A stretch of DNA of 64,000 nucleotides from Nissolia schottii (lineage: Eukaryota > Streptophyta > Magnoliopsida > Fabales > Fabaceae): assembly GCA_003254905.1 (NCBI GenBank), contig QANU01007345.1, forward strand, positions 242,924-306,923, in the 5' to 3' direction. The notes under the pieces are model-generated. The model ran no database searches, had not been told where the DNA came from, and worked only from the letters and a program-made list of their open reading frames with translations. Each line of letters starts with the position of its first letter. Within the stretch, counting starts at the first letter, position 1. This document shows, piece after piece, positions 34,498 through 45,800 of this stretch. Made by a program: the position numbers and the translations under genes.

Positions 34498-35522
34498 GGC
34501 TAAAATGCTACTTTGGTCCCACAATTATAGTCAAAAAATCATTTTGGTCCCATATTTTTTTTTGTTCACTTTGGTTTTGTTTTTATGAAACGTTAATCAC
34601 TTCGTCCCTATTTAGTCCCGTATTTGTATCACCAATGAAAAATATTAATGTGACACTTAATGTGGCTGATGTGGCCGTATGTGGCAAAATGAAAAAATGA
34701 AAGATCATTTTGGTCCTACACATATTTAATGAAAACTATTCCAATCCTATATTGGTAAAAGAGCAATCATTTTGGACGTGTGAAGATACATTCCAATATT
34801 GTAATATTCTAATAGAAGTTGCTAGACTTATTTTGTGAATTTCTAATGTTGGTTTTGCTTTTCTAGTGTGTTTGTAATGCAATGGCTAGCTGTGGTCATG
34901 TAGAAGCCATTTTTGTATTATTAGAAAATGTTATGTATCTCTAAATTAAGTAAGAGTTTTGTTAATAAGTATCATAAAGACACTTGTTTTCATTGAAAAG
35001 TAAAGTTTTAATGTTTTCAATAACTAAACATTTCAAGTTTTTGTTTTGCCAATAAAGTCTTACCAATTTAGATTCCTTGACGAGTGCTCTTAAGGAATTT
35101 ATTAACAAAATCCATTAAGTAATGACAAGGTTTATCTAGTTATTCAAGGATACCGACTTTGATTATCATTTAAAGATTCTGTAAGTGATTAAGAAGGTTT
35201 AAAAAATGTCATAATGTGATGCAGTTATAAAAGGACCAGCTTGATGGCCTATAGACAACACAAGATTAGAATGATTGATCTTTTACAAATATAAGACTGA
35301 AATGATTTTTCATTAAACAAATATAGGACTAAAATGATTTTTGTTTTGCCATATATAGCCACGTTAAGTGTCACATTATTGTTTTTTGCTAGTGATACAA
35401 ATATGAGACCAACGGAAGATGAAAGTGACTAACGTTTCATAAAAGCGGGACTAAAATGATCAAAAGAAAAGTACAAAGTGAATTTTTAGCTATGATTGTG
35501 GGACCAAAGTAGCATTTTAACC
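34498..35522. mobile_element. MULE-type element with long TIRs, 9-bp TSD with one mismatch
   Basis: Inverted ends match over about 250 bp with indels. The left end starts GGCTAAAATGCTACTTTGG, and the right end in reverse complement starts GGTTAAAATGCTACTTTGG. Flanks are TTAATTTAA (34489-34497) and TTAATTTTA (35523-35531), 8 of 9 identical. The interior holds no recognisable protein. The CACTA element begins only 15 bp beyond it. Confidence 0.75.
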
Positions 35523-36737
35523 TTAATTTTATTACTTCACTACTAGAAAAATGACTATTACTGTCGACATTACCATCGGTATTTTAGGCGGTTACAGTCG
35601 ACAATTCATCTCTAAATATTAATTTATGCACTCTATATATGTTTAAGAAGAATGCTAACCTTCACCATTTTGGGTGAATGTAAACATCTTTTATAATAAA
35701 AAAATTTATTTTATTATGAAACTTTAATAGTAAAATTATTATCATTATGATTATAATTACAAATTAATTTGCTCTATTTCTATAATAAATTGTACTCTTA
35801 TCACTAAATTGTGCTCTTTCTTCAATAAATTACACATGTTATATATATGTGTGTGTATGTTAGACATTCTGACCAAACTTAAAATCTATCTAGAAAATCT
35901 AAAATTTCATATTTTTATCTAGAAAGTTATAAGTTTTAAGCTCCGTTAATAAATAAAATAAAGAATAAATTGTAAATTTTTTAACCTATATTTTTTTAAG
36001 GTATTAAACATATTTTAATTTTACTTTTAATACTTTATAATTTGGTCATCTATAACTTTAAATTTTACATTTCATATAATTTAACATTTTGCCAATACAT
36101 ACTTCAATGACTAGTTTAATTTCATTATGATAGTTACTGAAGAAAAATTATATAATAAAAAAGCAATGTTACAACAACTTGTGATTTAACATATTTAGAA
36201 ACCAATCACCAATTATTTTTATAAAAAACATAATCGTCTAAGGGGAAGAAAAGGAATCTTACCTCATTGATTAAGGCATGGTTGAAAACCGGAAGTTGAG
36301 CGTATATTATGCAATAACCTATTTTGAGAGTAAAGTTGGGCTGATTTTTTTTTTCTTTGTTAGGAACAAATGGCTCTAATTCGACATTTACCCTTTCTTT
36401 CAATCTATAATTTTCTGGGATAATTACACTGATTTTACAAATTTATTTTTATAAGATCAACACCAACTAAAATTGTTAGCTCAACACATTTGATAAATGA
36501 CTTAGTTGCATAAACATTTAATCAGGTGCACCAACCAAATCCTTCTAGAACTTGCAGACAGTATAATATTGTAATAAACAATAGAAACTACATAACCAAT
36601 ATTATAAAAAAAATAAAGTAAACAAAAGAATCAGCAAATTAAAATAGAAACAACAAAATCCATATTTTTTACCGGCAAAATTGGGGGTGGCGGTTGCGGT
36701 TGCATGGGGTGGACCCCCGTTCGGCGGCGGCGGCTTT

Positions 36738-36794
36738 GCACGGAGAGAGAGAGAGCTAGCGAGAGTGAGAGTGGCGGAGCGGGAGAGAGAGAGA

Positions 36795-36825
<31 letters not shown>

Positions 36826-36917
36826 GGACAGAGGAGTGGAGGGAGAGGAGCGCATCGGGAGAGAGAGAGGGTGAGAGTGAGAGTGGGAGAGGGTGTGACG
36901 ACGGAGAGAGTGACAGT
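36738..36917. repeat. GA-rich microsatellite (GAGAGT/GAGAGA)
   Basis: Purine-rich simple repeat with (GAGAGT)n and (GA)n runs, next to a GC-rich segment at 36680-36735. It lies inside the CACTA element. Open frames on both strands here follow from the repeat. Confidence 0.85.
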
Positions 36918-37075
36918 TAGAGCGTTTCTGCGCTGCATGCAAGCTTAAATAATCACATTATACCATCGGATATAGCCGACAGTAATGTATACTCGTTGCA
37001 AAACAGTGTCGTTTTAATTCGCGAAGTCATTACCATCAGAAAGATCGACAGATACTACCAGTAACATTTAGAAAA

Positions 37076-37465
37076 GGAGTGTCGTTTCATTCCTCGACCA
37101 CTTTACCGTCTGCCACATCTGACGGTAATGTAGCAGCAATAAATGCGCTTTTAAAACCGTTGAGCAACATCGCCTTTTTAGTTTTCGAAATCATTATCAT
37201 CGGTTATTTCGGCACATACCGCGGGTAACATTCTGAAGAGGAGTGACGTTTCATTCATTGACCACTTTACCGTCTGCCACATCCGACGGTAATATAGCAA
37301 CAATAAATGCACTTTTAAAACCGTTGAGCAACATTGCCTTTTTAGTTTTCAAAATCATTACCGTCGGTTATTTCGGCACATACCGCGGTAACATTCTGAA
37401 GAGGAGTGACGTTTCATTTCTTAAGCACTTTATCGTTGGTAATATCACGAGCCGACGGTAATGTG
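37076..37465. repeat. Tandem repeats of 163-164 bp inside the CACTA element
   Basis: 'GGAGTGNCGTTTCATT' starts units at 37076, 37240 and 37403, so the steps are 164 and 163 bp, and the third unit is cut by the LTR insertion. Each unit carries 'TACCGTCTGCCACATC'-like and 'CATTACCGTCGG'-like motifs, i.e. subterminal transposase-site candidates. Confidence 0.85.
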
Positions 37466-40361
37466 TTTAACATCCCGTTTTCCCCTTAGCAGAATTTCGC
37501 TAGATAATTGATGAACTAATTATATTTTTGGTTAAATTAGTAGAATTAGAAACCCTTGGGAGTAAGAATTTTCTGTAGGAATATTTCTGTACGTTTTCTC
37601 ACAATTCTGCAGACACTAGAACAAACTATTTCTGCCATCTGACTACAGTCGCGCATCTAAAGTATCCTTAAAAAGTACGGCTACAGGCGAGCTTTCATAA
37701 ACACCTAAATGACCCTAGAATATTACTTAGAAAAAATTAGGAGATCACAAGGACGTGATCAGAATATTTTTAGAACAGCTGTACGCGAAGTACTGGGATC
37801 GGAAACGCCAAAAACCTGATCAAAATTGATCTGTCGGAGCCCATTAATTCTTGGCCACAAAAAGTGGCCAAGACACAAAGCCTTGCACGGTTATGGAGGG
37901 GGCCAAATGGCCTAGTCAAAGAGTCAAAGATGACTCATGGTGGTGCTTAGGTCATGCATGACATAAGCAAGGGTATTTTGATAAATTATGCCCAAGGGCA
38001 TTTTGGGAAGGCAAAATTCGTGGCAAGGCCTATAAATACCTCCCAAAATCAGAATTTTGAGGAGAAAAATTGGAAACCTTGGCCAAACTCTGTCCAATTT
38101 CACATTCAGTCGTTTTACTGTCCAAAAACCTTAACCCGGAGACTTTTCCTCACAAGACCTAACTTAAGCCTCCTAAACCCTAACCTCACAAATTCTTCTA
38201 GCATCTTGAAGGACTCTCTTATACATCTATTCTAAGGTTAAGATCTTGGGTATAATCAAGCAAGGTAGGATTCTGCACAAACTGGCTGCAGCAAGTGCAT
38301 AAACGTGGGTAAACCGATATAATCACTGTCTATGTGATTTAAGATGTGTTGAGCTGTGTTTTGTGCTAGAAATACCTGTGGTTAGGATTTATTTTATGTG
38401 ACTTTGGATCTATTGGTGCTGTCTGTGATTCTGTCAGAATTTAGGAACGCCTAAGACGGAAATAGGTATATGACATGATTTTAAAGGGAACTGTATGCTG
38501 GGATTTTTATCATGAAAAACTAATGTGATTTTTGGATTCTACACGAAATTTTGAGTGGGGATGTCAAGTTTTATGATGTTTGGAGTTCCCGATGAATTTC
38601 TCAGCAAACAGGCAGAAAACAGGATTTTTATGAAAAAAGGTAAACCGGGAAATTCGTGGCTTGGGACTGAAAAACTGGGTTGATTTTCAGAAAATATGGG
38701 TTTAGAGCTATCAAAAACCTTAAAGGCAAGTCTTGAGTTCATCGGATTTTTGAGAACTAAAATTTATAAGAAAACAGAGCGTTTATGGGGGCGAAATGGT
38801 AATTTTGGGAGAAAGGGGAAAATTGCAATTTCGTGGTGATGGGGTTAAGATCTGAATTTCTAGACATGAAAAATGATCTTAGGACTATCAAAAACCTTGG
38901 GGTAAGGTCTTGGACCTCTCCGGTTTATGATTACTATTTTCTGACAGAAACCAGACGTCTATTTTGGTAGTTGCTAGATTTATGTTGATTATGTTCAAGA
39001 AATGTCTAGTATGAGATTATGTTTATTATATGTGATGAATTTGATGTTATGAGATTGGTAAAGTTAGTGACAATGTATGATTGGTATCCATGAGTTATGT
39101 GAAGTTATAAATGGTGAATTCTTTGCTAAACGGCAATAGCTATGCTTGATTGTGGAATTTATGGTTGCTTTGTATTTGTGGAAATAGTGGTGGGAAATGA
39201 TATGGATGGAATGATATATGTGTTGTTGCTATATTGGATGTTGAACTGTGGACGGCAGTCCTAGGGTGTAGATGGCAATCCGAGTGGACGACAGTCCTAG
39301 GGTGTGGATGGTATTCCGAGTGGACGGCAGTCCTAGGGTGTGGATGGCATTCCGTGTGGACGGTGGTCCTAGGGTGTAGATGGCATCCCGAGTGGACGGC
39401 AGTCCTAGGGTGTAGGAGGCATTCCATGCGGACGGCGGTCCTAGGGTGCGTAATACATCACGGGTGGGCGGTTTCAGGATGTCTAATACATCACGGGTGG
39501 ACGGTTCTAGGGATGTGCATTGCATCACAGGTGGACGGTCCTAGGATGTGCATTGCATCGCGGGTGGACGGTCCTAGGATGTGCGTTGCATCACGTGTGG
39601 ACGGTCCCATAATATGAGTGGTGAATGATGAATGTTGATTGAGAATTTATTCCCTAGGAGCTAAGATAGAAAACAGATGACGTAGTAACGAAAAGATTAG
39701 ACTCCCTCAAACGCCTAGTAAGGTAGGTAGCTGCTCAGGATTAGGTTGGATATTAATAACTGATACGGATGTAGTATAACTGTGGCATCTAGAGATCCCT
39801 GAGTGGTGGAATCATAAATGAGATTAAAATGAGTTGCGACAACCAAGGCTTCCCACTGAGAACATAGAGTTCTCATACCCGCTCCTTTATGGTTCTAGGT
39901 GAGCAAGGCAGGACTTCAACTTGATATACGCAATGATGGCCTTGAAGGCGATGAATCAAGGAATAGAATAACGAGAGCTAGGCTAAGGATGTTACAATCC
40001 ATGTATTGTACTTTTATGAGAACTTATGTGTATGTATTATTTAAGATAATATCTAAGTAAATGTTGCTGATGATATGCTATGGACCACTTGTTTGCTTAT
40101 TATTTGATGTTGTTATATTGGAGCAATTATTCGTGTAGTATAAAGTTTTAATGCTTGCATTATAAATTCTATCTGACGCAAGGCTCATATTTTATAATAC
40201 ACGTATAGAACGATAAAGTTTCAAAACGGTCCATATTTTTTAAGTAAGAAATATTTTCAAGTGTAAAACTAGGGGGCTAAAAGTAACCCCAACCAAAGCA
40301 GGTAACAACCTAGTAAGCATTGTTTGCGACGTACGCGTAAACAGTTAGCTAGGGTGTTACA
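37466..40361 (+). mobile_element. Solo LTR of a Ty3-type retrotransposon, TSD ATGTG
   Basis: It starts TTTAACATCCC (a decayed TGTAACACCC) and ends GCTAGGGTGTTACA. A perfect 5-bp duplication ATGTG flanks it (37461-37465 and 40362-40366). There is no internal coding region and no second LTR, so it is a solo LTR of 2896 bp left by recombination. A TATA box TATAAATA at 38031 suggests the LTR promoter and gives the plus orientation. It contains a minisatellite at 39248-39609. It is inserted in the CACTA element, hence younger than that element. Confidence 0.9.
39248..39609. repeat. 36-bp minisatellite within the solo LTR
   Basis: About six units of 36 bp containing 'GTGGACGGCAGTCCTAGGGTG' variants, followed by about five more diverged units of roughly 33-35 bp with 'GCATCACGGGTGGACGGT'. 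Because 36 is a multiple of 3, several frames remain open on both strands; this is a by-product of the repeat. Confidence 0.88.
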
Positions 40362-40699
40362 ATGTGACCTTTCAATCTTATTAAAAAATATCTTCTTATT
40401 TTCAGAAAAGGAAAATGGTGGGTCCAAGACAAATAATGTCGACACAGTCCGTCGGTAAGCTTACACTCAATTCGATTGGGGGGAACCGACGATAAAGTGG
40501 TTCCCGCTTTATCCCGCGCAAAGTTACCAGCGTCCTTTTCGTCGGGAATTTTGTTCTGCCGGTAACCTCACGGCTCTTAACCCGGTTCGTTTTTCAGTTT
40601 CGTTTACCGTCAGTTTTTTGTAAATGCCGACGAAAATACAGTCGAGGAAATGTCAACAGTATTGTGGGGACGGAAGTAGTCAAATTTCTAGTAGTGCTT

Positions 40700-42868
40700 T
40701 GTCTATTCCATTATAATTGTTCAAAACCAAACACTACACATACTAAGGTAAAAAAATCATCTTGGTAAATGCATAAAATAATACTCACTCCGTCCTCTTT
40801 TATATGTCACTTTTGACTAATGCAGATTAAGAAAACAATTAATTTACACATACTTAAAGAAAATATCAAGTACTTAGACCAAATTATCTTTATGGAAAAT
40901 TGCAATGTAGTTAATATATTTGTAGAAAGATCATAATAAATAGAGACATAGTTAAAAAATATAATAATTAATAATTCATTAATCTAATCAAATGGCAACT
41001 AATTTTGGATAAAATTTGGGTGAAATGTAACATATAAAAGTGGACAGATAGAGTATGAATTGATAAAATTATCCTTATATAAAATGAAAAATATTTCTAA
41101 CACAATTATTACTATCATTACAACTACTATACTAATAAATACTTTACTATAACTAAGGATATGAATAAAAAAATAATTATATTTAAATATTATAAATGAA
41201 CATTTATTTTGAAAACCTAAAAAATAAAAAATGTACAACTAAAAAGATCAGATGAACTATAATTAATTCTAAGATTAATAAGAATTCATATGACCGCGCA
41301 AAATAATTACTTTTATTTCTAAAATTCTACCAGACCAATTTTATGACAATTATTAGAATTACTAATTTTATAAAATAACTAGCAGTCTTGACAAACATTA
41401 TTATTAAGTATTAAATTAATTGTGACCATTACAATAATAAAAATATTTATGTGTTTTTGATGAAATTGTTGAATAAGTGAGAAAGAAAAAAATGATTTGA
41501 AATAAAAAATTGCATTAAAAGTGGGGAAGGAGTTAAAAAAGAAAAAAAATGAAAATGGGGTGCAACCGACACAAAGTAATTAGAGGATTAAACTAAAAAA
41601 GAATGTAGGACATCAAAGAAATAAAATCTTCTTTATTACCTGTGTAGATATTGCAATTGATAATATAAAATAAAACATCAGTTCAAGGGTGGTCAAGCCA
41701 AAAACAATATTAAGGATACTGATAATCACTCAATTGAAGAATAAGCTTGGGCGTCTGATTATATATATATATATAAAGGACGAATTGTAGGTCAGTACAC
41801 CTAACCTTGATTTTATTTTCAACCGTATAATAAGAATAAGATACATTATTTTCAAACTTGATTTTTTCTTTCCTGTTCGTTTGGCTGACTTTGCGTATGT
41901 TATGTTTGTTAGGCCGTAGTCTCTCTTTTTGCTTTTTGATTAAAAAAGAAAAAAGGGATGTATGATAAACTTTTTTATTAGCAAGTTGTAACATTTTTTT
42001 ATGGGATTTGCAGATGTAACATTAAAAATTTAAACATCTTTAATATTAATAAAGAGGTGGGGTCATAATAAGTATCTCTTATTCATACTTTTTATTTCAA
42101 TATTATCCTTCTTTACGTAACTACTCATAACCGGATCTTTACTCCTATAAAGGTGTTAGCACAAATAACATATCTCCACATAGTATAAATAAAAAGTTGT
42201 TCTTTTTATTGTTACAATTTGCAAAACAATTAAAATTTAAATGTTCAACATTAATAGTTACATAGTTCTTACCCCACTAGCAAAAAGAAATGCTGAGCAG
42301 TGACAAAAGTCCATTCCGCTTTGCAAGTTGCTTCCAAACTTTATTATTATTATTTTGTGCAATCTTATAACGATAATTGTTAAACATCTTGAGTGAATGA
42401 GTTAAAGGGACACGGAAAATATAAGAAATAGACAGATAGCAGAAAAATAACGATGTTATATTATTAGAGTTGGGCTGAAAACCCAACGACCAAAAAATAA
42501 ATTAGAATCAATCAAATCAAATCATTTATAATCATTAACATAAATTATTCTTAACAATAATTTTGAGATAACTAAAAAAAAAAAGTGTTACCTAAAATAA
42601 GACTACCTTGAACATTTGAGTCTAAAATGTTTCTTTAGAATTGATTTTGGACCGTATAAGAATAAGATACATTAATTTGTATGACGAACTTTATAATTGT
42701 AATAAGTCGTCACACACAAATAAAAAAAAAATAATAAAAATTGAAAAGAACCTTCAACTGCTCCGCATTGCCATATATATTATATATGCATGTTTCCAAA
42801 AGCTTGTCTATGTAAGTTGTCTGATTTTATGGTTCGATATAGTGCGAGGAGGTAGGTAGGTATCTAGC
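40700..42868. other. Spacer before locus D, partly the same as 21470-22140
   Basis: 40700-41680 is AT-rich without recognisable genes. 41680-42370 is the counterpart of the block downstream of B. A TA-rich run lies at 41760-41778. The last 90 bp before the locus D start hold 'ATATATTATATATGCATG' (a possible TATA region near 42774) and the GTAGGTAGGTA motif. Confidence 0.5.
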
Positions 42869-45800
42869 ATGGCAGGTTGGAGCAACGATGTGGATAAAGA
42901 CATTGAGAGACGTTTTATTGGGCAGCTGTACGAGGCTCTGTGTGACGGTGGATTCGTTAACTACAAGGAGGGTATGGCAGCGTCCCTTGTGGCCGCCGTT
43001 GAAGAGTCGAGGAACATCCCAATGTTCTCTCACAAATACGCAACTTCACCATATTGCTTAGATGAACTTGCCGATGTCTTGAACTGTGCTGAGGCAGCGG
43101 GGACAGGTTTGGAGGCAGTCACGGAGAGATTGGAGAAATGGAAGATCGCTCTACAGGAAACACTAGCATCACGCTCCTCCACACACAAATATTATACACT
43201 TGGGTACCTTCTAATTTTGTTCTTTTTTCAATTTTCAATTCATTGATTTCTTAATATTTAGGCTAAATTTCAATCACTCAGTTCTTTTGACGGCTAGACT
43301 TATTAGTTATCCAATATTATATATTCATAAGTCTAAATATAATTTATGTGTGAAAAAATACAAGAACTCTGTCTAGTTCTCTACAATCATAAGCAGTTGA
43401 ATTAAGGTTATCCTCAAAGGAAATCTCAGTACTTATTAAAAAAAGTTTAAAATAAATACTTTTACCCCAATTTAATTTTGATTGCTTTTTAATTTGGATA
43501 ATTTTGTTATTTAAATTTGTTTTTGGTCAATTTAATTCTTATAAATTATAAAAATTAGATAAATTAATTTTTTCATTCATATTTTAAATACAAACAATTG
43601 ACTTATAATATAACAAAGAGACGTAACACATTAAAAATTCATATTAATGTCATTTTACACGACTAATAACACATCTCTTATAAGCAAAATAATATCATTT
43701 CACATTATATGTTCACAAAATATGTGCATCTACAATTAAAAAAAAATAGATATATACTAATGGGATGAAAAATAACATGAATTAAATTAATAAAAAAAAT
43801 TAAGAGAGAAAACATATACTAATGAGTTGGAAAAAAAACGTGACTAAATTTGGGATTTTGTCAATGTTGAAATATTTTGGCTTGCTCCTTCAACTCCTCA
43901 TCACTGCCTCACGTGATGCGTCCACCAAGTTTCTCCTCCGCCAGCCATCAACTCCGCTTCATATCGCGACCACCACCACGCACCGCCATCATTCACTATC
44001 TCCATCTTGAGTTTGGGTTTTCAAGTTTAACACACTAACTGTTAATTCATTAAACCATTGGGGCGAAGTGCAATTTGAGGTCTAGTTTAGAGTTTGGTCC
44101 TAATATTAAAACGGGAAAGGAGTGGTTTCTAGCTTTGAAAAATTCAAACCATTGCACATAAAACTGTTTAATTGTAACATTATAGTAGCTATGATGCATG
44201 GATAATGTAATATAGCTTTACATTTCACATTAGTTAACTTTGATGATTGGGCAGGAGTGAAGTTGAACATGAGCATATTGAGAAGATTGTTAAAGAGATC
44301 TCCAAATGGATTCGTCGTGCTTCTTTGCATGTTGCGGATATGCAAGCTGGACTGGAGTCTAAAGTTGAACAAGTAAACTCACTTCTTGATGTTGGATCCG
44401 ATGATGTGGTCCGCATGGTAGGGATTCATGGAACTGGTGGAATAGGTAAGACAACTCTTGCTCGTGAAGTTTGTGATTCAATTGCTGGCTCATTTGAAAG
44501 TGTATGTTTTCTTGGTCCTGTGAGAGAAATATCAATGACACATGGCTTAGTACATCTCCAACAGATTCTGCTTTATTATTTATTTGGAGAGAAGGATATT
44601 AAGTTGGGGAATGTCGATGAAGGAATTTCAATGTTAAGGCGTAGGCTCTGTCAAAAGAAGGTTCTCTTGATCGTTGACGATGCTGACCAGTTGGAGCAGT
44701 TAAGAGCCGTTGTTGGGGATTCTAATTGGTTTGCCTCTGGCAGTAGAGTCATCATTACAACTCGAGACAAAGGTTTGCTAGCACGTCATGGAGTTGAAAC
44801 AATATATGAAATAGAAATGTTAGATGACAAAGAGGCTCTTGCTTTGCTTAAATGGAATGCTTTTATAGCTACCGATGTTGATCCAATTGATGCAGACATT
44901 TTGAACCGCACAATCACTTTTGCTTCTGGTCTTCCACTGGCTTTGGAAGTAATAGGTTCCAACTTGTTTGGTAAAAGTAAACAAGAATGGGAATCTACAT
45001 TAGATCAATATGAAAGAATTCCCAATAACGATATTCAACACATACTTAAAATAACCTTAGATGGTTTGGAGGAGCACGAACAAAAACTTTTTCTTGACAT
45101 TGCTTGTTTCTTTCATGGACATGACTTGAAAGAAGTCGAGACAATACTTCATGCTCATCATGGTGTCTGTCCAAAATATGGTATCCAAGCATTGGTTGAT
45201 AAATCTCTGGTAAAGGTTGATGGTTATGATAGAGTGGCATTACATGATTTGATAAAGGACATGGGTAGAGAAATTGTCCGACAGGAATCACTAGAAGAGC
45301 CTGGAATGCGCAGTAGGATATGGTTATTTGAGGATGTTAAGCGTGTTTTAGAAGAAGATAAGGTGAGTAAGATTGATATTGATGGTTGGAATTTTCCTTT
45401 TTTTTGTTAGTTGTTCTCTTTTGACTCCGTTATGTTGGTTGCAAGTCCTTCATTCCTCTGTCTCTAATCTTTTGTTGACTTGACAATGCTATTTTGTTTA
45501 TTTTTCCCTTTATGATAAGTAAACATATCTTATTATGCATGTTGGTTTCTTAAGATATATACACGCATGGTTGGTAACTCATGCTTTACATGTTAGCAGG
45601 GGAGTAATAAAATTCAAACCATGTATCTAATGTGCTCTGAATATGGCGAAGGAGTAAAGTGGGATGGTGATGCATTTAAGAAGATGAATAACCTCAAAAC
45701 ACTTATTATTTATGATCATAAAGGTTGTTTTTCAGAAGGTCCCAAACACCTTCCAAACACTCTAAGAGTGTTGCAATGGATGAGATATCCCTCACAAGTT

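Larger units (their letters stand above)
35538..40696. mobile_element. CACTA (En/Spm-type) element, TSD CTT, non-autonomous
   Basis: The left end is CACTACTAGAAAAATGAC and the right end is GTCAAATTTCTAGTAGTG, the diagnostic CACTA inverted ends. Both sides are flanked by CTT (35535-35537 and 40697-40699), the 3-bp duplication expected for this superfamily. Subterminal regions carry many copies of 'TACCGTCGG'-like motifs in both orientations, as expected for transposase binding sites. No transposase frame is seen. A solo LTR of 2.9 kb is nested inside, so the element proper is about 2.26 kb. Confidence 0.93.

Noticed and set aside
36631..36942. Open frames on both strands with Ser/His- or Glu/Arg-rich repeats
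   Set aside because: They are translations of the GA-rich microsatellite inside the CACTA element.
39140..39617. Overlapping open frames on both strands with a 12-residue periodic protein
   Set aside because: They follow from a 36-bp minisatellite in a solo LTR; a unit length divisible by 3 keeps frames open.
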